From Bradyrhizobium canariense (GTDB lineage: Bacteria; Pseudomonadota; Alphaproteobacteria; Rhizobiales; Xanthobacteraceae), in assembly GCF_900105125.1 (NCBI RefSeq), contig NZ_LT629750.1, positions 4,615,001 through 4,679,000 of the forward strand: DNA of 64,000 nucleotides. Reading direction: 5' to 3'. The first letter of the stretch is position 1. Each line of letters opens with the position of its first letter. The notes beneath the pieces are model-generated. The model was not told the origin of the DNA. It saw only the letters and a list, made by a program, of their open reading frames with translations, and ran no database searches. Positions 18,233 to 26,239 of the stretch are shown here, piece by piece. The translations under genes and the position numbers were made by a program.

Positions 18233-18867
18233 TTCACCAGGATCTTGTTGGCGAAGATTTCCCCGTAGGTGCTCGAGGCATCGAGCGGAACGCTATCGAG
18301 CTGACTGAGCCGCAACTGCTCGGCCGGAGTCGGCTGATGCGGCAAGTCGACGGTCAGCAGGCATTGCGGCGGCGCTCCGCTCAAGGACACTGGCTTGTCC
18401 TTGGCGAATTCGAAATCGACAAAGATCGAGGGATCGTAGACTTCGACCTGCATGGCCTTTGCAGTCGCGGGCGCTTTCAGCGGCAAGGTGAAATGCAGAA
18501 CCAACGCCGGGTTCTTGTATTCGAGCCAGTAGTCGACTGGATCTGAAAACTTCACTTTCTTGCCGTCGGCGCGCGCATAGGTGAAGTAGTCATACTCTTT
18601 CAGCGAATCGACGTTTAACTGGGCAAGCGAAGCCAGCTCCTCGCGCGTGTATTGGCCCTTTTTGGCGTGCGGGATGCCCTGAAGGGCATAGCTGGAGAAC
18701 ATGTCATCGAACGTCCAGGCATGACGGACGCCGCTCATGGCACCGTCGGCGGAATAAAGGACCTCGCTGTGCAAGGTCACCCAGACGTGCGGATGCGCAT
18801 CGGCGCGCCCGATCGACAGGGACAACAAAAGCGCGGCGCAAGCATAGACACGTGTTCGTTTCATCAT
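18223..18867 (-). CDS. DUF1007 family periplasmic protein
   Basis: A 214-residue secreted protein. The signal peptide MMKRTRVYACAALLLSLSIG ends at ADA, and the mature protein begins HPHVWVTLHSEV, a His-rich N-terminus typical of DUF1007. TFDDMFSSYALQG and DPSIFVDFEFAK are further family marks. The family is almost always paired with NicO permeases, and the N-terminal histidines suggest periplasmic metal delivery or sensing. Start chosen at MMKRT because the signal peptide follows; an in-frame upstream start at 18987 adds a non-signal leader. The stop overlaps the NicO start. Confidence 0.88.
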   Translation of the reverse strand: MMKRTRVYACAALLLSLSIGRADAHPHVWVTLHSEVLYSADGAMSGVRHAWTFDDMFSSYALQGIPHAKKGQYTREELASLAQLNVDSLKEYDYFTYARADGKKVKFSDPVDYWLEYKNPALVLHFTLPLKAPATAKAMQVEVYDPSIFVDFEFAKDKPVSLSGAPPQCLLTVDLPHQPTPAEQLRLSQLDSVPLDASSTYGEIFANKILVKCP

Positions 18868-19165
18868 GGCACGTCCACCGGCGAGAGTTCGGATGTGAAC
18901 GACCGCCGCAGAAGCGCGCGGCAGATCGGTTTGTGGGGATGCGGTCCAGTTCGCGTTCATCGCGCGGCTTGGCGCAGGCCGCATCACGCTGCGTGACCGC
19001 CGATACCGCTTCCGTCGCGGATATGATCCTGTTTGTTGAACAGATACCGGCGCTGGACGACGCGGCTATCGGTTCTCAATCCGTGACGGGTGGAGAGGCA
19101 GCCGCTTCAGTTGTCAGCGCCGCCAGAAGCGGGCGCGATACGCAAGCCCGGAGGCTAAACGCCTG

Positions 19166-19558
19166 TCAGCCGAGCGGCGGCGCGCGCGACTGAAACGGCG
19201 CGCGGTAAGATCCAACGACGATATCAACGGCGAGTTCAAAGACGCGGTCGATAGCCCTGAATCCGAACGACAGCGGCGGCCGCGGCGGATCAGGGACGAA
19301 GGACGTCGACAGTAGGAAGCTGGAAAAGCAGATCGGGCAATGTTCGTCATCGTCAGCCAGTTTCGACGGAAGTTGCGTCGATGCCTCCAGCTTCGCCGGC
19401 CCGCGCCAATTGCTGACGGCGTCTGTTTTTGAATAGGTAATCTGCGGATAGGCGATATCGTGGGCATGGATGTGCCCGAACGACAATGCGAGCTGCAGCG
19501 TCAAAGCCGCCAGCGCGAGGTAGACGCCGCATCGCCGAACGAAGGTCCGCAACAACAT
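19166..19558 (-). CDS. DUF2946-like protein, metal cluster
   Basis: A 130-residue protein. After MLLRTFVRRCG a single hydrophobic segment (YLALAALTLQLALSFGHIHA) anchors it; it carries DEHCPICFSSFLL and ends SRAPP, which match the CPIC and C-terminal RAPP marks of DUF2946 proteins. These accompany metal transporters. ATG at 19558 is used; GTG and TTG codons at 19573-19576 are alternatives. Its promoter region holds a 16-bp perfect palindrome. It is followed by 300 bp without a clear gene before DUF1007, so operon membership is likely but not certain. Confidence 0.75.
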   Translation of the reverse strand: MLLRTFVRRCGVYLALAALTLQLALSFGHIHAHDIAYPQITYSKTDAVSNWRGPAKLEASTQLPSKLADDDEHCPICFSSFLLSTSFVPDPPRPPLSFGFRAIDRVFELAVDIVVGSYRAPFQSRAPPLG

Positions 19559-19617
19559 GTCGTTGGCCTGCACCAAAGTGCTCGCCCTTCCCTTCAGGTC
19601 CCAGCGGCTGAGCTATA

Positions 19618-19633
19618 TAACGTTATAACGTTA
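19618..19633. promoter_or_regulatory. Zur-like palindrome upstream of the metal cluster
   Basis: TAACGTTATAACGTTA is a perfect 16-bp palindrome about 60 bp upstream of the DUF2946 start. The GTTATAAC core resembles Zur/Fur-family operators. The neighbouring NicO/DUF1007/DUF2946 genes make a metal regulator a reasonable inference. Confidence 0.55.
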
Positions 19634-19777
19634 CACTAGGCAATAGATCTCCCGCGCGGTCGGCTAATGTCGGCGACAATGCCGCCTGGCAAACAAAGTT
19701 GAAGCCCGGTACCGCCTACTGGGCGCCGGATGAGTCAGGACAATGGATTCCACCTGCGCCCGGATTGAGGCGCAGCA

Positions 19778-21310
19778 CTACCGCGCGGCCGGTATGGTTA
19801 TGGCATCCACGGTGGCAACGGGCACGGGGACCGCCGCAGTCTCCGATGGCACGTCAGGAAATTCGGTTTCCCAGCCGCCGCCCAGCGCCTTGAACAATTG
19901 CACCAGATCGAGCGAGACGTTGGTCGTGCTCGTGGCATATTGCTGCTCGGCCTGCAGCAAAGTGCGTTCCGCGTCGAGCACGGTCAGAAACTCCGTGACC
20001 CCGTCATTGTAGCGTGTGCGCGCGAGGTCAAGCGCCGCGCCCGCGTGCTCGGACTGCGCCCGCAATCGCGCCCGGCGGCTCATTTCCAGCCGGTGCGCCA
20101 CCAGCGCATTGACCACCTCGTGCCAGGCCTGCAGCACGGTCTTGCGGTAAGTGATCGCCGCTTCCTGCTGCTGCGCGTCGCGCAAATTGAGCGTACTGCG
20201 CAACCGGCCGCCGGCGAAGATCGGCAATGTCACGCTGGGCCCGAAAGTATACTGCAGCGAGCTTGGCTTATAGAGATTGCTGATCTCGAGCGAATCGAAG
20301 CCGACATTGCCGTTGAACTGGATGCTTGGATAAAAGTCGCCGATGGCGACGCCGATATTCGCCGTCACCGCGTGCAGTTGATCTTCGGCCGCGCGAATGT
20401 CCGGGCGCCGCCGCGCCAGTTCGGAGGGAATGCCGAGCGGAATCCGCGGCGGCCCGGTATGGACCGAGGCTTCCCCGACCGTGCTGCGTAGTGCGCCGGG
20501 CGGCTCGTCCAGAAGGAAGCTGAGCGCATTGATGTATTCGGACTCCTGCTGCTGCAGTTGCGGAATCTGCGCACGCACCCCTTCGACCTGAGCCGCGGCA
20601 TTCTCGACATCTAGAGCATTTTGCAGTCCGCGTTGCTGCCGCTCCTGGGTCAGTGAGAGGACGTCGCGATCGACCTTCAGATTGTCATTGGCGATCTTGA
20701 TCTGGGTCTGCACGCCGCGCAGCTGGATATAATCCCTGGCAAGCTCGGCCAGGCTCGAGACCAGCGCATCGCGGCGCTGGTCGGCTGCCTGGTCGACGCT
20801 GGCATCGGCAGCTTCGACCTGCCGGCGGACCTTGCCCCAGAGATCGATCTCCCAGGAGGCATCGAAGCCGGTGTTGTATTCATTGATCGGGGTGATGGCG
20901 AAGCCGGGACCGGCCAAGGGTGCGATCAGGCTGACGATGCCGTTCTGGCTATAGAGTTCGCGATTATATTTTGCGTCGCCATTGAGCGAGGGGAATAGTG
21001 CTGCGGCAGCGACACCGCGCTGGAAGCGGCTTTCGGCAAGTCGCAGTGTCGCGGTTTGGACATCGAGATTGGCGGCCGCCACCTGCCCTTCAAGCTTCAT
21101 CAACACCGGATCGCGAAACACCCGCCACCACATCGGATCGGTCGGCGCCGGCAACCGCGCGTCCGGCACAACCTGGCCCTTGTCGCCTTGGAATGACACC
21201 TCGGGAAGATGCGAATCGGGTTGAACGAAGTCGGGACCCACCATGCAACCGGCCACCAAAGCGGACAAACCCATTGCCGCCAGCAGATTCCTGAGCGCTC
21301 GGAACTTCAT
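19778..21310 (-). CDS. RND/DHA2 efflux outer-membrane lipoprotein (NodT/OprM type)
   Basis: A 510-residue outer-membrane factor of the TolC superfamily. The N-terminus MKFRALRNLLAAMGLSALVAGC has a lipobox (LVAGC), followed by MVGPDFVQPD typical of the NodT group. Two long helical repeats follow (for example NLDVQTATLRLAESRFQRGV and the C-terminal ALDLARTRYNDGVTEFLTVL). It provides the exit duct for the adaptor and pump encoded just upstream: its ATG overlaps the pump stop by one base (TGATG). The last 30 residues are unusual in being rich in Val/Thr. Confidence 0.93.
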   Translation of the reverse strand: MKFRALRNLLAAMGLSALVAGCMVGPDFVQPDSHLPEVSFQGDKGQVVPDARLPAPTDPMWWRVFRDPVLMKLEGQVAAANLDVQTATLRLAESRFQRGVAAAALFPSLNGDAKYNRELYSQNGIVSLIAPLAGPGFAITPINEYNTGFDASWEIDLWGKVRRQVEAADASVDQAADQRRDALVSSLAELARDYIQLRGVQTQIKIANDNLKVDRDVLSLTQERQQRGLQNALDVENAAAQVEGVRAQIPQLQQQESEYINALSFLLDEPPGALRSTVGEASVHTGPPRIPLGIPSELARRRPDIRAAEDQLHAVTANIGVAIGDFYPSIQFNGNVGFDSLEISNLYKPSSLQYTFGPSVTLPIFAGGRLRSTLNLRDAQQQEAAITYRKTVLQAWHEVVNALVAHRLEMSRRARLRAQSEHAGAALDLARTRYNDGVTEFLTVLDAERTLLQAEQQYATSTTNVSLDLVQLFKALGGGWETEFPDVPSETAAVPVPVATVDAITIPAAR

Positions 21311-22899
21311 CAATGGGCCCCACCGGGAGCGCCGCCACCGATTTTCGGCGACAGGAACAAGCAGAACGGCGCCACGATAAACGCGACGATGGCGCAATAA
21401 TAGAACACGTCGGAATAGGCCAGCACCGTCACCTGGATCCGGAAGGCCTGGTAGACGCGCCCGATGGCGACGTCATGCGCGGCGACGCCGACGCGGCCCA
21501 TTGTATGCAGGGCCTGCTCATAGGTCGCGATCAGCGCCTGATACGGCTGATGGAACGGGCTTGCCCATTGCGACAGATAGGTTTGATGGACCTGCGAGCG
21601 TTGCGTGATCTGCGCGGTTGACAACGAAATCCCGATCGAACCGAACACATTGCGGAACATCGAGAACAAGGCGGCCCCGTCGCCATTGAGACGCCGCGGC
21701 AGCGTCATGTAGGCCACGGTGCTGATGGGAACAAAGAGGAAGGCGAGGCCGGCGGTCTGCGCCGTACGCATCATCACCAGCGTGCGAAAATCGACGTTCG
21801 GCGTGATCGTGCTGGAAAACAACAGCGCTCCGCCCATGATCATGAAGCCCACGCCGATGACGTAGCGGGTTTGCACCACCGTCATCAACTTGCCGACGAT
21901 CGGTATGAGCAGGATAACCGCTATTCCTCCGGGCGACAGCACGAGTCCGGCCCAGGTCGCGGTATATTGCAGGGTCTGCTGGGCAAATTGCGGAATGATG
22001 ACTGCGCTCGCATAAAGGATCGCACCCATCGCGCCAATGAACATGCAGCCCGCGGCAAAGTTGCGATCCTTGAACACGGCAAGATCGATGATCGGCTTGT
22101 CGGCGGTGAGCAGCCATCCGATCGCGCCGAGGATGCCCAAAAAGGCGATCAGCGCCATCAGCCAGATGAAGCCGGATTCGAACCAGCCGGCGTCCTCGCC
22201 GCGATCCATCATGATCTGCAGCGCGCCGAGCCCCAGCGTAATCAGCGACAGGCCGATGTAATCAATGCCACGGCTCCTCTTGTTCTTCTCCCAGGGCGGA
22301 TCCTCGACCAGCACCGAGACCAGAAATACCGCGAGCGCTCCCACGGGGATGTTGAGAAAGAAGATCCAGCGCCAGCTCGCCTGGTCGGTGATATAGCCGC
22401 CAAGCGTCGGACCGAGCACCGGCGCGACCACGGTTGCGATCGCGGTGACACCGAAAGCCGCGCCGCGTTTGGCCGGCGGAAACGTATCGAGGATGATGGA
22501 TTGCTGGTTGGGCTGCAGGCCGCCGCCGAAGAAGCCCTGCGCCAATCTGAAGACAATGAGCTGTGTAAGGCTGCTCGCGATGCCGCAAAGGAACGAGCAC
22601 ACGGTAAACATCGCGATGCAGATGATGAAGTAGCGCTTGCGGCCAAGCAGATCGCCGAGCCAGCCCGAAATCGTCAGTACGATGCCGTTGGCGACCAAAT
22701 AGGACGTCAGCGCCCAGGTTGCCTCGTCGCTGCTTGCGGAAAGGCTGCCGGCGATGTGCGGCAGCGCCACGTTGACGATCGTGGTGTCGAGAATTTCCAT
22801 GAACGCCGCGAGCGTCACCGACACTGCGATCAGCCAGGGATTATACGCCGGCTTCCAGGCCGCCTCCGCGTGGGCCGCCGCTGCGCCGGCCTCGCTCAC
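21310..22899 (-). CDS. DHA2-family drug:proton antiporter (EmrB-like)
   Basis: A 529-residue, 14-TM major facilitator of the EmrB/QacA group. Visible: LAAFMEILDTTIVNVALPHIAG (motif D1), GWLGDLLGRKRYF (motif A), RLAQGFFGGGLQPNQQSIIL and VLGPTLGGYITDQASWRWIF (motif C/antiporter). The start is GTG at 22899 (MSEAGAAAAH), which overlaps the adaptor stop as GTGA; the frame stays open upstream. It acts in the inner membrane with the adaptor and outer-membrane factor to export hydrophobic compounds. Regulated probably by the divergent TetR protein. Confidence 0.94.
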   Translation of the reverse strand: MSEAGAAAAHAEAAWKPAYNPWLIAVSVTLAAFMEILDTTIVNVALPHIAGSLSASSDEATWALTSYLVANGIVLTISGWLGDLLGRKRYFIICIAMFTVCSFLCGIASSLTQLIVFRLAQGFFGGGLQPNQQSIILDTFPPAKRGAAFGVTAIATVVAPVLGPTLGGYITDQASWRWIFFLNIPVGALAVFLVSVLVEDPPWEKNKRSRGIDYIGLSLITLGLGALQIMMDRGEDAGWFESGFIWLMALIAFLGILGAIGWLLTADKPIIDLAVFKDRNFAAGCMFIGAMGAILYASAVIIPQFAQQTLQYTATWAGLVLSPGGIAVILLIPIVGKLMTVVQTRYVIGVGFMIMGGALLFSSTITPNVDFRTLVMMRTAQTAGLAFLFVPISTVAYMTLPRRLNGDGAALFSMFRNVFGSIGISLSTAQITQRSQVHQTYLSQWASPFHQPYQALIATYEQALHTMGRVGVAAHDVAIGRVYQAFRIQVTVLAYSDVFYYCAIVAFIVAPFCLFLSPKIGGGAPGGAH

Positions 22900-24137
22900 T
22901 GGACGGTGACCGTTGGTTCGACGGAGATGCCGAGCGGCAGCGGAATATTCGGATCGAGGCCAGAGTCGATCACGATCTTGACCGGCACGCGCTGCACGAC
23001 CTTGACGAAATTCCCGGTCGCATTCTCCGGTGGAAAAGCGGTGAACTTGGAGCCGGACCCGAGCTGAATGCTGTCGACATGACCGCGAAGGTCGAGTGAC
23101 GGGTAGGCATCGACCTTGATCTTGACCGATTGACCCGGCCGCATATAGGCGAGCTGGCTTTCCTTGAAATTCGCGGTGACCCAGACCTCGGGCGCGACGA
23201 TTGAAAAGATCTGCTGCCCGGCGGTGATGTAGTTGCCGACCTCCACATTGCGCTTGGTGATCCAGCCGTCCTGCAGCGCCTTGACCTCCGTCCACGACAG
23301 ATTGAGGTTGGCCTGATCAAGCCTCGCCTGGGCCTGCTCTACCTGGCCCTTCAGTTGACCAACCTGGGAATCGGTTTCTCCAATCCGCTGCGGGACCGGC
23401 GAATTCTGCGACACCTGCGCTTCTGCCAGCGCGACCTGTGCCTGCGCCTGCTTCAGCGATGCAGTGGCGGCATCAACCTCCTGCTGCGAGGTTGCAGGCT
23501 TGGACAGGCTCTGCTGCCGATCGTAGTCGGCTTGCGCCTTGGCGAGATTGGCCTTGGCGGTCGCGAGCTGCGCCTGCGCCTGCGCCAGCTGCGCCGGAAA
23601 ATTCTTGCGCGCGATCTCGGCGCCCAGTTGTTGTCCCTCATACTGGCTTTTCGCCGTCGCCAACGCACCCTCAGCCTGATCGCGGTCATTGATGTATTGC
23701 CGCGGATCGATGTGGATCAGCACCTGGTCTTTCTTCACGAACTGATTGTCGTTGACGTCGAGGGAAACCACCGTGCCCGAAACCTGCGCCGCGATGTTGA
23801 TGGCGCGCCCGTCGGTGTAGGCGTCATCGGTGCTTTCGAGGTTGCGGGTTTCCAGCCAATAGAGGATGCCGCCGATCGCCAGCAAGGCGACCACGATGAC
23901 GCCGATCGTGACAACCAAGGGACGGCGCTTCTTGCGCGTCTCTCGATCGGTCTTGTCCTGGTTTTTTTCGTCCTGTTGCCTGGCGTTGCCGCCTGAATCT
24001 TCCGGAGTTTTGCGCTCCTCGCCGATATCGGCGCGTTTGCCGCTGTCCTCGCCCGTGGGGGATTGCGGATTTTTCCCCGCAAACCGCTTCGCGTCATCGT
24101 GACTTGCAGCGGCGTGATCGGTATCAGTATCGGTCAT
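22896..24137 (-). CDS. HlyD-family membrane fusion protein (EmrA-like)
   Basis: A 413-residue periplasmic adaptor. A charged 70-residue cytoplasmic leader (rich in Asp, Glu, Lys) precedes one TM segment (VVTIGVIVVALLAIGGILYW). Then come STDDAYTDGRAINIAAQVSG (lipoyl/barrel-sandwich half), a long coiled coil rich in Ala/Gln (about residues 150-265), NLSWTEVKALQDGWITKRNV (second half) and a C-terminal beta-barrel. The long acidic leader is longer than in E. coli EmrA. First gene of the efflux operon; a sigma70-like promoter lies upstream (24210-24237). Confidence 0.93.
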   Translation of the reverse strand: MTDTDTDHAAASHDDAKRFAGKNPQSPTGEDSGKRADIGEERKTPEDSGGNARQQDEKNQDKTDRETRKKRRPLVVTIGVIVVALLAIGGILYWLETRNLESTDDAYTDGRAINIAAQVSGTVVSLDVNDNQFVKKDQVLIHIDPRQYINDRDQAEGALATAKSQYEGQQLGAEIARKNFPAQLAQAQAQLATAKANLAKAQADYDRQQSLSKPATSQQEVDAATASLKQAQAQVALAEAQVSQNSPVPQRIGETDSQVGQLKGQVEQAQARLDQANLNLSWTEVKALQDGWITKRNVEVGNYITAGQQIFSIVAPEVWVTANFKESQLAYMRPGQSVKIKVDAYPSLDLRGHVDSIQLGSGSKFTAFPPENATGNFVKVVQRVPVKIVIDSGLDPNIPLPLGISVEPTVTVQ

Positions 24138-24209
24138 CGCATCCCACTCTTTGGGTGTATGTGCCGGAGCCGGCGAATGCCGGAAACTTAACCGAACTCA
24201 TCGGTACGC

Positions 24210-24237
24210 AATATAAAATGAGGGTAACCTGAGTCAA
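24210..24237 (-). promoter_or_regulatory. Sigma70-like promoter of the efflux operon
   Basis: On the minus strand TTGACT (24237-24232) and TATATT (24215-24210) are separated by 16 nt, placing transcription start about 65 nt before the adaptor ATG. Near-consensus hexamers; spacing slightly short. Confidence 0.6.
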
Positions 24238-24239
24238 CC
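24223..24239. promoter_or_regulatory. Candidate TetR operator overlapping the -35 box
   Basis: GGTAACCTGAGTCAACC is an imperfect 17-bp palindrome of the form GGTnnnCTnAGnnnACC and overlaps the -35 element of the efflux promoter in the divergent gap. It would fit repression by the adjacent TetR protein. Confidence 0.4.
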
Positions 24240-24264
24240 AGCACGGGCTAATTCAAGAGATCAA

Positions 24265-24897
24265 ATGACGCGGCCGAAGGCTAAAACCGTTCGCAGGGTT
24301 CCCCGTGGAGAAAAACGGCGGACGGAACTCGCCGAGGTGGCCGAGCGCCTGTTTCTGAAGCATGGATTTGCCGAAACAACGATGCAGATGATCGCTTCGG
24401 AGGCAGAAGCCTCGAAGGAAACGCTCTACCGGCACTTTTCAAGCAAGGAGGCGCTGTTCGCAGAACTGATCAGCGCAAGAGCCGCGACGGTGGCTGGCCC
24501 TCAAAGCGCGCTCGGACGTGACGAGCCTCCGGCGACCGCACTGTTCGAACTTGGAATGAGCCTGATGCATCTGATGGCGAAAGGCGAAGGGGCTTCTTTA
24601 TTCAACATCATTATCGCCGATGCGCAGCGGGCTCCGGATTTGGCCCGCATCTTCTACGATCAAGGGCCGGGGGCGACCCTCAAGCGCCTCACCGCCTATC
24701 TGGATTCAGCAACGCGGCGCGGACAGCTCCGGTGCGATGATCCGCGGCGCGCTGCGAAACTTTTTCTCGGCGCCGTCATCTCGCACCATCATTTGCACTG
24801 CCTGATCGGCCAGCCGCCAGTCACCATAAGTCCCGTCGAGATGCGCAAGCATGTCCAGGCGGCGGTTGAAATGTTTCTGTCGCATTTTGCAAAATGA
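24265..24897 (+). CDS. TetR/AcrR family transcriptional regulator
   Basis: A 210-residue regulator. The HTH lies at ELAEVAERLFLKHGFAETTM, then QMIASEAEASKETLYRHFSSKEALF; the C-terminal region (for example ARIFYDQGPGATLKRLTAYL) resembles the TetR C-terminal domain found in AefR-like efflux regulators. ATG at 24265 has AAGAGA upstream. Divergent from the tripartite efflux operon with a 127-bp gap containing its promoter and a candidate operator, so it is almost certainly the local repressor. Ligand unknown. Confidence 0.9.
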   Translation: MTRPKAKTVRRVPRGEKRRTELAEVAERLFLKHGFAETTMQMIASEAEASKETLYRHFSSKEALFAELISARAATVAGPQSALGRDEPPATALFELGMSLMHLMAKGEGASLFNIIIADAQRAPDLARIFYDQGPGATLKRLTAYLDSATRRGQLRCDDPRRAAKLFLGAVISHHHLHCLIGQPPVTISPVEMRKHVQAAVEMFLSHFAK

Positions 24898-25232
24898 TTC
24901 GCGTGGCCGTTCTGCCGCACATCCATTCAATGGAACCTGTAACGATCCGCGGAACTCGTCGCACATGCTCTTCACGAAAGCGTCATCGCGACCGCGCAAC
25001 TTCGTGCTGAACGCGTTGCGAGAGCTGATTTCAGGGCGGATTAAGGCATCATTTAGCTTTGATTAAGGCCCCATTAAGCACAGCAATTCGTCGTTCCTCC
25101 AACAGGTTTGGTTCTCACCCACTGTGACCTATCGGTGACAGCATTTTATGCAAAAGCTGTCTATCTCCGCGCCATGGATGGAGCCGACACACGGCCAATC
25201 TCGAAAAACGATCTGTTGGAGACTTAAGACCA
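24898..25232. other. Long leader region of the porin gene
   Basis: No gene seen. It contains two GATTAAGG direct repeats (about 25037 and 25063) and an imperfect palindrome CTGTgACC-TATC-GGTgACAG at 25122-25141, about 90 bp before the porin ATG. The unusually long spacing suggests a regulated promoter and a 5' untranslated leader. Confidence 0.4.
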
Positions 25233-25964
25233 ATGAAGAAGATCCTGCTCGCTACTGTGGCCCTCGTCGCTCTCGGCGCGACCGTGCCAGCACTCGCCGC
25301 CGATCTGGCGCCGCGCACCTACACCAAGGCTCCGGCCTACGCCCCGTCACCGATCTATAACTGGACCGGCTTCTACATCGGCGGTCACATCGGCGGCGCG
25401 TTCGCCGGCAATAACAGCCTGACCGGCAGCGATGGCCGCTTCCTGGGTGGTATCCAGGGCGGTGCCGACTATCAGTTCGCCACCAACTGGGTGCTCGGCG
25501 TCGAAGCCCAGTACAGCTGGATGACCAGCAACAACAACGGCGTGCTCTTCCCGGGCACCGGCGTTGGCACCCTCGTGAGCTCCAACAGCAACGAGCTCGG
25601 ATCGGTCACTGGCCGGCTCGGCTATTCGTTCGGACCGGCGCTGCTGTACGCCAAGGGCGGTTATGCCTTCAAGGACGGCGACCATATCAGCGCGAGCATT
25701 GGCGGCGTGCCGGTGGCCTTCACCACCGACGGCAACCATCATGACGGTTACACCGTCGGTGCTGGCCTCGAATACATGTTCGCACCGAACTGGTCCGCCA
25801 AGATCGAATACCAGTATTACAACTTCGGCAGCGGCACCTTCCTGACCGGCCCCGCCGGCCTGGTCGGAACCCGCTTCACCGACGACGAGCATACTGTGAA
25901 GGCTGGCCTGAACTATCGCTTCAACTGGGGTAGCTGGGGTGGTCCGGTCGTCGCGAAGTACTGA
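25233..25964 (+). CDS. Omp25/RopB-like outer membrane beta-barrel protein
   Basis: A 243-residue outer membrane protein. The signal peptide MKKILLATVALVALGATVPA ends at LAADLAPRTY. The mature part starts YNWTGFYIGGHIGGAF, the hallmark of the Omp25/Omp31/RopB family, and shows eight amphipathic strands ending AGLNYRFNW and VVAKY. In relatives it is an abundant envelope protein. Its codon use is strongly biased, consistent with high expression, and it is followed by a strong terminator. Monocistronic. Confidence 0.94.
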   Translation: MKKILLATVALVALGATVPALAADLAPRTYTKAPAYAPSPIYNWTGFYIGGHIGGAFAGNNSLTGSDGRFLGGIQGGADYQFATNWVLGVEAQYSWMTSNNNGVLFPGTGVGTLVSSNSNELGSVTGRLGYSFGPALLYAKGGYAFKDGDHISASIGGVPVAFTTDGNHHDGYTVGAGLEYMFAPNWSAKIEYQYYNFGSGTFLTGPAGLVGTRFTDDEHTVKAGLNYRFNWGSWGGPVVAKY

Positions 25965-25987
25965 TCGCGTCTGATCGAAGTCAACGG

Positions 25988-26020
25988 AAAGGCCGGCCTC
26001 GTGCCGGCCTTTTTGTTTTT
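25988..26020 (+). terminator. Rho-independent terminator of the porin gene
   Basis: AAAGGCCGGC (25988-25997) pairs perfectly with GCCGGCCTTT (26003-26012) around CTCGT, followed by TTTTTGTTTTTT. It is 24 nt after the porin stop. Confidence 0.92.
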
Positions 26021-26239
26021 TGAGCCTTTTGATTCGTAGCCGAGGTTTCGATAACCGAGGCTCCCATCCATTGACGCGTCTTCCCTTCGCGAACGCTATC
26101 CGTTTCGCTCGACAACGCCGCCAGGCGCGAAAATTGCGCAAAACACGTCAGATTTCCTGACTTTATTAACCCGGTACCACGATACTGCTACCCGAAGTTT
26201 CATCCCCCGGGGATGAAAGGTAAGGGCGAGGCAGAACGC

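Noticed and set aside
18868..19165. Additional gene between DUF1007 and DUF2946
   Set aside because: Plus-strand frame 18852-19193 lacks a ribosome site and any domain, and opposes the cluster.
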